A stretch of 64,000 bases of DNA from Psychroflexus torquis ATCC 700755 (lineage in GTDB: Bacteria > Bacteroidota > Bacteroidia > Flavobacteriales > Flavobacteriaceae), in NCBI RefSeq assembly GCF_000153485.2, contig NC_018721.1:1116001-1180000 (forward strand). Reading direction: 5' to 3'. Position 1 is the stretch's first letter. Every line of letters begins with the position of its first letter. A program made the position numbers and the translations under genes. Shown here piece after piece: positions 1 to 7,089 of this stretch. The notes under the pieces were generated by a model. The model was not told where the DNA came from, did not search any database, and saw only the letters and a program-made list of their open reading frames with translations.

Positions 1-984
1 TTATCTAAATTCTTAGAGTTTGATGCTAAAGAAGATAATTCTGCTATCCTAGTAAATAACTATGATTGGATGAAGGATTTTTCTTTCTTAGATTTTATTA
101 GAGATGTTGGTAAGCATATTACTGTAAACTATATGATGTCCAAAGAATCTGTAAAAAAACGTTTGTCTTCAGAGTCTAAAGAAGGTATGAGTTTTACAGA
201 ATTCACTTACCAGCTTGTTCAAGGTTACGATTTTTTGCACCTCTATAGAACACAAAAATGTACTTTACAGATGGGGGGAAGCGATCAATGGGGTAATATT
301 ACAACAGGCACAGAATTGATTCGCCGGATCGACCAAGGAAAAGGCTTTGCACTAACCTGCCCACTGATTACAAAAGCTGATGGTACCAAATTTGGTAAAA
401 CAGCAACAGGGAATATTTGGTTAGATCCTAAAAAAACATCGCCATATAAATTTTACCAGTATTGGATCAATACCAGTGATGAGGATGCAGAAATATTTAT
501 AAAGATTTTCACCTTCCTTTCCCAAAAAGAGATTTCAGACTTGGTGAACACACATAAAGAACAGCCGCATTTAAGGCAACTGCAAAGTAGGCTGGCAGAT
601 GAAATCACAGCTGCAGTACACTCTAAAAAGGGTTTAGACAAGGCTAAAGAAGCTTCTCAAGTTCTATTTGGAAAAAGCACTGAAGAAGACTTAGCAAAGC
701 TCGATGAGGCTACATTTCTGGATGTCTTCGAAGGGGTTCCGCTTAAAGAATTAAGCAAAGAGATCTTAAATGATAACTTTGATATGATTGCTGCGCTTTC
801 CGCAGAAACTGAGTTTTTAAGCTCAAATGGTGAAGCAAGAAGAGCCTTAAAAGAAAATTCTATATCCGTGAATAAGTCTAAAGTAGGATTGGATTATACG
901 CTTACAGAAAAAGATTTGATTAACGGCAAATATGTTTTAATCAATAAAGGAAAAAAGAACACTTATTTAATAAAATTCAACTAA
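1..984 (+). CDS. tyrS: Tyrosyl-tRNA synthetase, 3' part (5' end outside window)
   Basis: Charges tRNA-Tyr with tyrosine in the cytoplasm. The reading frame is open from base 1, so the start lies upstream of the window; 327 residues are visible. Visible class I features are the tyrosine-site segment MGGSDQWGN and the signature KFGKT at visible residues 130-134, which stands where other families have KMSKS and is usual in this lineage. The last 60 or so residues ([16 protein letters not shown] onward) look like the S4 RNA-binding domain. A strong terminator follows 20 bp after the stop, so the gene ends its transcription unit. The identification is firm; only the N-terminal Rossmann part with the HIGH motif is missing, because of the window edge. 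Confidence 0.96.
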   Translation, partial: LSKFLEFDAKEDNSAILVNNYDWMKDFSFLDFIRDVGKHITVNYMMSKESVKKRLSSESKEGMSFTEFTYQLVQGYDFLHLYRTQKCTLQMGGSDQWGNITTGTELIRRIDQGKGFALTCPLITKADGTKFGKTATGNIWLDPKKTSPYKFYQYWINTSDEDAEIFIKIFTFLSQKEISDLVNTHKEQPHLRQLQSRLADEITAAVHSKKGLDKAKEASQVLFGKSTEEDLAKLDEATFLDVFEGVPLKELSKEILNDNFDMIAALSAETEFLSSNGEARRALKENSISVNKSKVGLDYTLTEKDLINGKYVLINKGKKNTYLIKFN

Positions 985-1002
985 ATAAACTTGAACTCTT
1001 TT

Positions 1003-1034
1003 AAAAAGGCTTTCTAAAGGGAAGCCTTTTTTTT
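1003..1034 (+). terminator. Rho-independent terminator after tyrS
   Basis: The stem pairs AAAAAGGCTTTC with GGAAGCCTTTTT around a short loop and runs into eight T residues. It lies just after the tyrS stop codon. Confidence 0.85.
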
Positions 1035-1045
1035 GTGACTTAAAA

Positions 1046-1127
1046 CAGAAAAGCCTTGAGCGAGTGCTCAAGGCTTTTCTTAACTAACCAATCTATTATG
1101 AAAAAACTTCATCCTGATACAAATATA
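1046..1127 (-). ncRNA. Candidate small RNA with its own promoter and terminator
   Basis: On the minus strand a good Bacteroidetes promoter (see 1133-1162) is followed about 6 nt later by a region of roughly 80 nt with two hairpins. The first is small, ATGAA-GTTTT-TTCAT near 1099-1113. The second is a perfect 14-bp stem with a 4-nt loop (1048-1079) followed by TGTTTT, which would end transcription. No credible minus-strand reading frame is present. Seen: promoter match, hairpins and T-rich end. Inferred: that this is transcribed as a stable RNA. The same hairpin could instead be a second terminator for tyrS on the plus strand. Confidence 0.5.
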
Positions 1128-1132
1128 AAGTA

Positions 1133-1162
1133 CAAATCTATAATGTAAAAACAATTGCAAAA
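1133..1162 (-). promoter_or_regulatory. Bacteroidetes-type promoter for the candidate small RNA
   Basis: Read on the minus strand: -33 box TTTTG at 1162-1158, a 17-nt spacer, and -7 box TAGATTTG at 1140-1133, which fits TAnnTTTG exactly. A second -7-like box TATATTTG lies at 1127-1120 but has no well-spaced -33 partner. Confidence 0.5.
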
Positions 1163-1402
1163 TTATCTTCAAATTATTAACAATTAAAAGTTTAAATATC
1201 TCATTTTCAGGTATCTAAATTATCTTAAATTTATAATAACTTTTAGAAAATTAAAGACCTCCCTGCCAATTCATAAAATATGAGTTCTAAAAAAATAAAA
1301 TTTAGAGGCAGACCTTGAGAAGACTCCTCGCATTAGACAGCTTAAGCGCTCAATGAGGAATTAAAATTTTAAAACCCCGAAACTAAGTTGATAAGGTTTA
1401 TG
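1163..1402. other. Intergenic stretch, no gene seen
   Basis: This AT-rich stretch between the candidate small RNA and the exonuclease gene has no convincing reading frame on either strand. At its right edge, TATTTTTG at 1403-1410 fits a -7 box for the exonuclease gene, but no well-spaced -33 box is visible. Confidence 0.5.
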
Positions 1403-1425
1403 TATTTTTGAACAAAAATGAAGAA

Positions 1426-2190
1426 ATGAAAATTGTTTCATATAACGTAAATGGCATAAGAGCCGCTCTCAAAAAAGGATTGATAGACTGGTTAAAAACT
1501 ACAGATGCGGATGTGGTTTGTTTTCAAGAAACCAAAGCACAACCGGAACAGATAGATAACAGTATTTTTGAAAACATTGGGTATAACAATTGCTACTGGT
1601 ATTCCGCAGAAAAGAAAGGCTATAGCAGCGTTGGTATACTTTGTAAATCTGAACCTAAGCATGTCGAATATGGAACAGGAATAGACTATATGGATAGAGA
1701 AGGACGAAACCTAAGGGTCGATTTTGAAGACGTCTCCATAATGAGTCTCTATCTTCCTTCAGGCACCAACGATGCTAGGTTGAACTATAAGTTTACCTAC
1801 ATGGATGATTTTAAAGTTTATATCGAAAATTTAAAAAAAGAAATCCCTCCCCTAGTCATTTGTGGAGATTACAATATTTGCCATGAGGCCATAGATATTC
1901 ACGACCCCGTAAGATTAAAAACAGTCTCTGGTTTTTTACCAGCAGAGCGAGAGTGGCTATCTAAATTTTTGAAAGACTCTGGCTTTGTGGATTCCTTCCG
2001 AAAATTAAACGAAGATGTTGTACACTATTCTTGGTGGAGTTATAGAGCAAATGCCCGACAAAATAATAAAGGCTGGAGGCTAGATTATCTTTTGGTTGCT
2101 CAAGAAATAGAAGACCTGGTGTTTAGGTCTGTCATTTTACCCGACGCTAAGCATAGCGACCACTGCCCTGTCTTACTCGAATTGAAATAA
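1426..2190 (+). CDS. xth: Exodeoxyribonuclease III / AP endonuclease
   Basis: A DNA-repair nuclease of the exonuclease-endonuclease-phosphatase fold that cuts at abasic sites and removes 3' blocks. The 254-residue product has the family motifs in order: the N-terminal NVNGIRAA, the metal-binding Glu in CFQETKAQ, the active-site segment GDYNICHEAIDIHDP, and the C-terminal LDYLLV and HSDHCPV, whose His is catalytic. The length is normal for the family. I place the start at the ATG at 1426, because a -7-like box (TATTTTTG, 1403-1410) covers the TTG that would give six extra residues, and MKIVSYNVNG is the usual family start. It stands alone, 40 bp before the OmpA-like gene. Confidence 0.95.
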   Translation: MKIVSYNVNGIRAALKKGLIDWLKTTDADVVCFQETKAQPEQIDNSIFENIGYNNCYWYSAEKKGYSSVGILCKSEPKHVEYGTGIDYMDREGRNLRVDFEDVSIMSLYLPSGTNDARLNYKFTYMDDFKVYIENLKKEIPPLVICGDYNICHEAIDIHDPVRLKTVSGFLPAEREWLSKFLKDSGFVDSFRKLNEDVVHYSWWSYRANARQNNKGWRLDYLLVAQEIEDLVFRSVILPDAKHSDHCPVLLELK

Positions 2191-2229
2191 ACCAACTAAG
2201 CTCTCGTTTCTAATTAAAATAGCTATCCT

Positions 2230-3189
2230 ATGAAAATAATTAAATTTCTTTTAATCGGATTTACAGTTTTAAATCTTGTGGGCTGCGTTAGCCAAAAAAA
2301 ATTCTTAGAGCTAGAGGATGAATTTGGTACTTTACAAAGAGTCAATACTCAACTTAACCGAAAGTTGGACGATTGCAATTCTGAAAAAACAGCCTTGGAA
2401 GATGAACTCTCCTATTCCAAAGATAGAATTGAGGTTTTAAAAACTCAACGCGACGACCTTACTAAAGACTTGCAAACCACTAAAAGCACCTTAGAAAAGC
2501 TAAACGATTCTTACGATGCTTTAGAACAAAACAGCTCACAAGCCCTTGCCGCTAATTCTAAACAAAACAGAGAACTTTTAGAACAGTTGGAGCTAAAAGA
2601 AGGTGCTCTCGCCGAAGAACAAAACCGCCTAGAACAACTTCAAAAGGATTTGCAAGCGAGATCCAACCAGATAGAAGAATTACAATCTCTTATTGCAGAT
2701 AAGGAGCAAAAGATGATCTCTTTAAAAGAAAATTTATCCAGAGCATTAACCAATTTTGAAGGACAAGGCTTAAGCGTCGAGCTGCGAGATGGTAAAGTAT
2801 ATGTGTCGATGGAAAATAAACTCCTGTTCGCTTCAGGAAGCTGGACCGTAGGGGGCGAAGGTCAAAAAGCTGTAAAGGAACTTGGTAAAGTCCTCGCAGA
2901 TAATCCTGATATAGCTGTCTTAATAGAAGGCCATACCGATAATGTACCTTACGGAGGAAATGGGCCATTAACAGATAACTGGGACCTGTCGACCAAGCGG
3001 GCTACCGAAGTCTTAAAACTGCTGTTAAAAAATGGAAAAATCAATCCTCAAAATCTGACTGCAGCAGGAAAGGGTGAGTTTGCACCATTAGTCCCTAACA
3101 CAACGGAGGAGGGGAAAGCTAAAAACCGCCGAATCGAAGTGGTATTGACGCCAAAACTAGATGAAATTTCGAAATTATTAAGTGAATAA
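2230..3189 (+). CDS. OmpA-family peptidoglycan-associated lipoprotein
   Basis: An outer-membrane lipoprotein expected to tether the outer membrane to peptidoglycan. The first 19 residues form a lipoprotein signal with lipobox LVGC, so Cys-19 would be lipidated. Residues of about 25-175 are a long heptad-rich coiled coil (many E, Q, L and K). The C-terminal 120 residues are an OmpA-like domain with IEGHTDNVPYGG, LSTKRATEVLKLL and NRRIEVVL, whose conserved Asp and Arg bind diaminopimelate in known members. The downstream terminator shows the unit ends here. The overall build resembles other coiled-coil OmpA lipoproteins; the exact role is unknown. Confidence 0.9.
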   Translation: MKIIKFLLIGFTVLNLVGCVSQKKFLELEDEFGTLQRVNTQLNRKLDDCNSEKTALEDELSYSKDRIEVLKTQRDDLTKDLQTTKSTLEKLNDSYDALEQNSSQALAANSKQNRELLEQLELKEGALAEEQNRLEQLQKDLQARSNQIEELQSLIADKEQKMISLKENLSRALTNFEGQGLSVELRDGKVYVSMENKLLFASGSWTVGGEGQKAVKELGKVLADNPDIAVLIEGHTDNVPYGGNGPLTDNWDLSTKRATEVLKLLLKNGKINPQNLTAAGKGEFAPLVPNTTEEGKAKNRRIEVVLTPKLDEISKLLSE

Positions 3190-3201
3190 ACAAGTTGAAC
3201 T

Positions 3202-3235
3202 AAAAGGGATTCTTACTATAAGAATCCCTTTTCTT
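3202..3235. terminator. Terminator shared between convergent genes
   Basis: AAAAGGGATTCTTA and TAAGAATCCCTTTT form a perfect 14-bp stem with the 3-nt loop CTA, followed by CTTT on the plus strand. It ends the OmpA-like gene. Its loop is the stop codon, and its right arm encodes the last residues, of the response-regulator gene on the other strand. Confidence 0.75.
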
Positions 3236-3884
3236 TAGCCTTTTCTACCAAAATTTTATCGTTGGTATTGGGAATATCAAAGAAAAATTTCATCTGCTTC
3301 TTTCGCTTTTCAATCGCGCTTAAGGAAAGATCCATGTGGTCAGGAATATTTTTTGTAAGAATACCCTTAGAAATTAAATAAAGAATCCTCAAGTCTTCTT
3401 CATCGATATTATGAGCAAAGTCAATAGTCTTTTTCATCATTTTTTGTACGGTAGTACTGTGATAAGTATGCCCTTTAAGTAAACTTTCTATAGCAGCAAT
3501 TAGGATATCTGGGTTGGTATCCGACTTTACTAGAAATCCGTTGGGATCTATCCGTCGCAAAACATTTAATACCTTATAGTTGTTTTCCAACATAGTGCAG
3601 ATTAAAAGTTTGGCATGAGGCTGTTTTTTTTTGGCGAGTTTGGCTAAGTCCTCTCCAGAGCTATACTTACCGTCCTTGCTTGCAGGCAGGGAAAGATCTA
3701 GACAGATAAGATCATACTTTTTATCTTCGTTTAAAATTTTTTCGGCGGCATCCGTACAATTTAAGGCTGAATCTTTGGAGAATTTTAGTTCATCATCATG
3801 TTCGTTTATGATTTCCAAGGCTTGTTCAAAACCTGCAATTATCATTGGATGATCATCGACAAGAAGGACATTATACTTAGGCAT
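3216..3884 (-). CDS. LuxR/NarL-type response regulator
   Basis: A DNA-binding response regulator, 222 residues. The receiver domain occupies about residues 1-130 with acidic residues D10 and D11, the phospho-acceptor Asp-63 in CLDLSLP, and the conserved Lys in FLVKSD. The C-terminal 65 residues, with LSLSAIEKRKKQM as recognition-helix region, fit a LuxR-type helix-turn-helix, although this part is divergent. It starts 5 bp after the histidine kinase gene on the same strand, so they almost surely form one two-component system. LuxR-type regulators bind short palindromes, and the palindrome pair at 6231-6269 upstream of this unit is a good candidate site; that link is inference. Confidence 0.9.
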   Translation of the reverse strand: MPKYNVLLVDDHPMIIAGFEQALEIINEHDDELKFSKDSALNCTDAAEKILNEDKKYDLICLDLSLPASKDGKYSSGEDLAKLAKKKQPHAKLLICTMLENNYKVLNVLRRIDPNGFLVKSDTNPDILIAAIESLLKGHTYHSTTVQKMMKKTIDFAHNIDEEDLRILYLISKGILTKNIPDHMDLSLSAIEKRKKQMKFFFDIPNTNDKILVEKAKEKGFL

Positions 3885-3889
3885 AAGTT

Positions 3890-5890
3890 TTATTTGAGGG
3901 GAATAAAAATACTAATTTTAGTTCCAGTACCAAGCTTAGAATCAATACTTATTTTACCGTGGACTTCATCGACTCTAGACTTTATATTCTTTAATCCAAT
4001 ACCCGGTTTTTTTTGATTTTTAAAGCCTTTGCCGTCATCTTTAATAATGAGTTCAATTTCCTTTGCAGATTCATTTAAGCTGAATTTGATAAATACAAAG
4101 CTGGCTTCAGCGTGTTTTTGAATATTCATGGTGGCCTCCTGGAGGATTCGGTAAGTATGCATTTTTACTACAGAAGCTATTAAGGACCAGTTTACAGAAT
4201 CGTCTATTGTAAGTTGATGACTTCTCTCTAGCTGTTGCTTTTGAATGAGATCTTGAATAAGATCTCCAAATTCTTTATGCTCATCAAAATAGGTGTTGGA
4301 TAATTCGTGCGATAAGCTCCTGATTTGGCGTTCTACATCCATCAAATTATCGGTGAGTTGGCCGAATTTTTTATCCCCTTTAATCCCCGTTTTATATTTG
4401 TAAAACATAAGATTCATCCGGTTGGCATAAAGTTCAGTGAGAATGTTATCGTGTAATTCTCTAGCGATGCGATCCCGTTCTTCACGCTTGCCTTCGTCTT
4501 TCCTTGCACTTTGAAGAAGAAGAAGTTCGTATATTTTTTCATCCGCCACTTTTTGATCACGTTCCAGTTCTAAAGCTCTGTTTTTGGATCGCTGAACATA
4601 AAATATAAAGACTGAACTCCCTAATATAATGATGAGAGAGGAAATAAGGAAAATGATGGTGCGCTCTTCTTCAAGCATTTCTGCACGTTGCTTAACCTCT
4701 TCCGTTTCAAAACGAATACGTTCAAATTTATTACGCACTTTTCTCTCCTCAATTTGAAGACTATCGCTTAAGTTAATATAGGAAGTTGTGTAGGAGTAGC
4801 TGTTACTGGGTTGCAAGTCTGCCAAGAGTTGTAAAGAGGCTAAGATATCTCTATTGTTATTATTGCTTTGTGCTGTGGAATTCGCTTCTTCGGCAAGTTG
4901 TAAAGCTTTTATGGTGTTGCCTATAAATTTGTAATATTCTGCGATATGAATCTGACTAATAGAAATCCCAGCAAGATGCTTAATATTTTGCCTAATTTCT
5001 AAAGCCCTTTCCATGTCGGGAAGCACATTTTGAGTCTCACCGCTTTCCAATCTGTTATAGGCTAGATTATCTAGAGCCATTGCATAGAGATAAGGATCTC
5101 TTTCGTACAGATTTTTGGTGAATAAGGTCTTTCTATAATTTTTGATAGCAAGATCAAAGTTTTTTTGCTTTTCATGAACATTACCAACATTATTAAATGT
5201 AGCTGCTCTGTATAAGTCTGGGTCTTCTACTTTACCTAAAGCCTGTAACGCATTATTTAGATATTCTAAGGCAACGTCAAAATTTCTAAGATTATAATTA
5301 CTTACCCCAAGAAGACTGTAAGCTTTAAATAATAAATCAAAATTTCTAATTTCCTTGCTAATTTCAACAACCTTGATTAAAGTGACTTCTGTACCCGTAA
5401 AATCTTTCGCTCGAGCTTGAATTAATGCTAAATTGTATAGCATTTGGGCGTAGTTTCCTAAATCATTTTTTTTATTGTAAAAGTAACCAGCTTCATTGTA
5501 AGCAAAATAGGCTTTGTCAGATTTATTAGAAGTCAAGTAAAAGTCTCCTAAGTTCCAATAAAAATTCGCCAAAGAAATAGTATCTGTATATTTTATAGAT
5601 ATTTTTCTGCCAAGTTCATTGATTTTAAGGTAATATCTTGAATTTGAATTTAAAGCTCTATAATCAAGTGTTTTGAGATATTTAATTTGAAGGCTATCAT
5701 TTTCAATTCGTTGTACAAACTGAAATGATTTATTTAAATTTTCTTCTTTATTACTGTTATTGTCAAATTTCTTAAGGTAAATCAAAATAGAATCCCTCAG
5801 ATCAGGATTAACTTTTAGTTTATCTTTTTTTTGATCTTGACAACTAATAATAAAAATAAGTCCGACAAAATAGTATATGAAACGCTTCAT
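3890..5890 (-). CDS. TPR-containing histidine kinase (HisKA_3 type)
   Basis: A sensor kinase, 666 residues, expected to phosphorylate the response regulator encoded next to it. The N terminus has a lipoprotein-like signal ending in ISC (Cys-17). Residues of about 60-370 are tetratricopeptide repeats, the usual sensor region in flavobacterial kinases of this type, and would face the periplasm. One transmembrane helix (FLISSLIIILGSSVFIFYV) lies near residues 408-430. Then comes a coiled linker, the HisKA_3 H-box RIARELHDN with the phosphorylated His near 480, and an HATPase_c domain with N-box ILQEATMNIQKHAE, DDGKGF and GIGLKNIKSR. A lipidation site combined with a transmembrane helix is unusual. 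The signal it senses is unknown. Confidence 0.92.
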   Translation of the reverse strand: MKRFIYYFVGLIFIISCQDQKKDKLKVNPDLRDSILIYLKKFDNNSNKEENLNKSFQFVQRIENDSLQIKYLKTLDYRALNSNSRYYLKINELGRKISIKYTDTISLANFYWNLGDFYLTSNKSDKAYFAYNEAGYFYNKKNDLGNYAQMLYNLALIQARAKDFTGTEVTLIKVVEISKEIRNFDLLFKAYSLLGVSNYNLRNFDVALEYLNNALQALGKVEDPDLYRAATFNNVGNVHEKQKNFDLAIKNYRKTLFTKNLYERDPYLYAMALDNLAYNRLESGETQNVLPDMERALEIRQNIKHLAGISISQIHIAEYYKFIGNTIKALQLAEEANSTAQSNNNNRDILASLQLLADLQPSNSYSYTTSYINLSDSLQIEERKVRNKFERIRFETEEVKQRAEMLEEERTIIFLISSLIIILGSSVFIFYVQRSKNRALELERDQKVADEKIYELLLLQSARKDEGKREERDRIARELHDNILTELYANRMNLMFYKYKTGIKGDKKFGQLTDNLMDVERQIRSLSHELSNTYFDEHKEFGDLIQDLIQKQQLERSHQLTIDDSVNWSLIASVVKMHTYRILQEATMNIQKHAEASFVFIKFSLNESAKEIELIIKDDGKGFKNQKKPGIGLKNIKSRVDEVHGKISIDSKLGTGTKISIFIPLK

Positions 5891-5933
5891 TAAGTTCGTT
5901 CTAAAATCTTGCCCAAAGTAAATAAATTAAATT

Positions 5934-6113
5934 TTAAAGATCACTATCATCAGGCGGAGTATTTGTTGCTTTATAAATTCTATTTTCTCCACCTGATCCA
6001 AAAATCTCTTCTGGAGTTTCTCCTTCGTATTGATCGTCGCTAAACGCTTCTGGTGAACATCCTGCAAAGAAAAATAAACATACCATTGTGAAAATTCCAA
6101 TTATCTTTTTCAT
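5934..6113 (-). CDS. Small lipoprotein of unknown function, first gene of the two-component unit
   Basis: A 59-residue product. It starts MKKIIGIFTMVCLFFFAGC, a typical lipoprotein signal with lipobox FAGC, and the mature part is an acidic tail of about 40 residues rich in E, D, G and P with no recognisable domain. It lies 43 bp upstream of the histidine kinase on the same strand and directly behind the promoter region with two palindromes, so it is probably co-transcribed with the kinase and regulator. A role as accessory sensor or signalling partner is only a guess from position. The clean signal peptide and start context support it being a real gene. Confidence 0.7.
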   Translation of the reverse strand: MKKIIGIFTMVCLFFFAGCSPEAFSDDQYEGETPEEIFGSGGENRIYKATNTPPDDSDL

Positions 6114-6128
6114 GACTCTAATTTTTAA

Positions 6129-6176
6129 AATTAATGTTTGTATTAATGTTTGTATTAATGTTTGTATTAATGTTTG
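6129..6176. repeat. Four tandem 12-bp repeats
   Basis: Four head-to-tail copies of TATTAATGTTTG, the first copy starting with AA instead of TA. On the minus strand they read CAAACATTAATA and would lie in the 5' untranslated leader of the small lipoprotein mRNA, between the -7 box (6202-6209) and the start codon at 6113. Confidence 0.9.
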
Positions 6177-6201
6177 TTTTACTATTTATATTATTGTTTT
6201 A

Positions 6202-6209
6202 CAAATATA
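6202..6209 (-). promoter_or_regulatory. -7 box for the lipoprotein-kinase-regulator unit
   Basis: TATATTTG on the minus strand fits the Bacteroidetes -7 consensus TAnnTTTG. No TTG-type -33 box is found at the right distance; that place is next to the palindrome pair at 6231-6269. This arrangement is expected of a promoter that needs an activator. Confidence 0.5.
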
Positions 6210-6230
6210 AGTGACATAAAAACATTTGGA

Positions 6231-6269
6231 TTACGGTTTAACCGTACACTTGTTACGGTTAAACCGTAA
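6231..6269. promoter_or_regulatory. Pair of 17-bp palindromes, operator-like, 22 bp apart
   Basis: TTACGGTTTAACCGTAC (6231-6247) and TTACGGTTAAACCGTAA (6253-6269) are each palindromic around one central base and are also inverted copies of each other. Their start-to-start distance is 22 bp, two helical turns, placing both on the same DNA face. The proximal one begins 22 bp upstream of the -7 box. This is what a dimeric activator binding twice would use. The same pair, with the same spacing, occurs at 14055-14093. Confidence 0.75.
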
Positions 6270-6442
6270 TTTCCAATTATATCTCTCGAAAGCCTTGTTA
6301 TTGCTGGGATGTAAATTTATAAAAAAAATTATATTTACATGTTTGAGTTATTTTTTTATATGTGAGACTCTTTTCTCAGTTTTTCATTAAAAAATAACGT
6401 CGAAAAACTCATCATAATAACAGATTATTAAAGTCTATAAAA

Positions 6443-6474
6443 CGTTTACAAACGGCTACAACCGTCTGTAAACG
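6443..6474. repeat. 13-bp inverted repeat upstream of ssb paralogue
   Basis: CGTTTACAAACGG and CCGTCTGTAAACG face each other across 6 bp, with one mismatch. It lies 137 bp before the ssb start. The rest of 6270-6610 has no convincing gene, only a looser inverted repeat (ATGTAAAT near 6310, TATTTACAT near 6333) and a direct repeat GTCGAT. Function unknown. Confidence 0.6.
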
Positions 6475-6610
6475 CAAGTAAAAGGAAGTAACTGGATAAC
6501 TGTCAATTAAAAGGAACTCGTGCTCTCATCTTTGCCCTGTCGATAGGAAACACCGTCGATGTGGTTTAGAAAGACTAAGCCAATTTAAAAAACCATTTAG
6601 TTTTATAGTT

Positions 6611-6949
6611 ATGAGTACTTTAAAAAATTCAGTACAGTTAATGGGCCACTTAGGCCAAGATCCAGAAGTTGTCAACCTTGACTCTGGGAAAAAACTCGTT
6701 AAATTCTCTATCGCTACCAACGAGTATTATCACGACACTAGCGGCGAGAAAGTCACCAACACCTATTGGCATAATATCATTGCCTGGGGCAAAACTGCTA
6801 GCTTTATCGAAACTTATGTCAAAAAAGGGCAAGAGGTTTTAATAAAAGGCAAACTCGCTCCCCGCTCCTACGAAACCAAAGAAGGTGAAAAACGCTACAT
6901 CACAGAAATCAATTGTTCTGAGATTGTGACGACCTCGCAGAAGGTGTAA
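6611..6949 (+). CDS. Single-stranded DNA-binding protein, short paralogue
   Basis: Binds single-stranded DNA through one OB fold. The 112 residues cover the fold: MSTLKNSVQLMGHLGQDPE, FSIATNEYY, TYWHNIIAWGKTA, VKKGQEVLIKGKL and RYITEINCSEI all match the SSB family. What is missing is the disordered linker and acidic tip that housekeeping SSBs use to recruit partner proteins: the chain stops straight after the fold. It is therefore more likely an accessory SSB than the replication SSB. It sits alone on the plus strand at the edge of a region rich in mobile elements and repeats, with about 500 bp of repeat-rich DNA upstream. Confidence 0.88.
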   Translation: MSTLKNSVQLMGHLGQDPEVVNLDSGKKLVKFSIATNEYYHDTSGEKVTNTYWHNIIAWGKTASFIETYVKKGQEVLIKGKLAPRSYETKEGEKRYITEINCSEIVTTSQKV

Positions 6950-7017
6950 AATTATTGGTGGTCTGATAAAGAATATTTTTAAAAATCGCTTAGACTATTT
7001 TTTATTCCTTTATCACA

Positions 7018-7049
7018 ACATAGCCCACGGTTTTAACCGTGGGCTATGT
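7018..7049. repeat. Perfect 15-bp inverted repeat (hairpin)
   Basis: ACATAGCCCACGGTT and AACCGTGGGCTATGT are perfect complements around TT. There is no T-run on either side, so it is a weak candidate for a normal terminator although it lies between two convergent genes. Its centre ACGGTTTTAACCGT resembles the operator palindromes at 6231 and 14077 but is one base longer. Hairpins of this kind are also found at the ends of IS200/IS605-type or REP elements. Confidence 0.65.
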
Positions 7050-7089
7050 GCTATTAACAATAGAATTTAAAAGATTTTCAACATATCCC

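Noticed and set aside
1098..1148. 16-residue plus-strand frame MKKLHPDTNIKYKSIM after the tyrS terminators
   Set aside because: No promoter is seen for it, and the same stretch is better explained as promoter and 5' part of a minus-strand small RNA.
6129..6176. Possible CRISPR-like array
   Set aside because: The 12-bp units are directly adjacent with no spacers and no cas genes are near; they are a simple tandem repeat.
7018..7049. Rho-independent terminator between ssb and the barrel gene
   Set aside because: The stem is strong but neither side has a T-run, so I list it as a hairpin repeat only.
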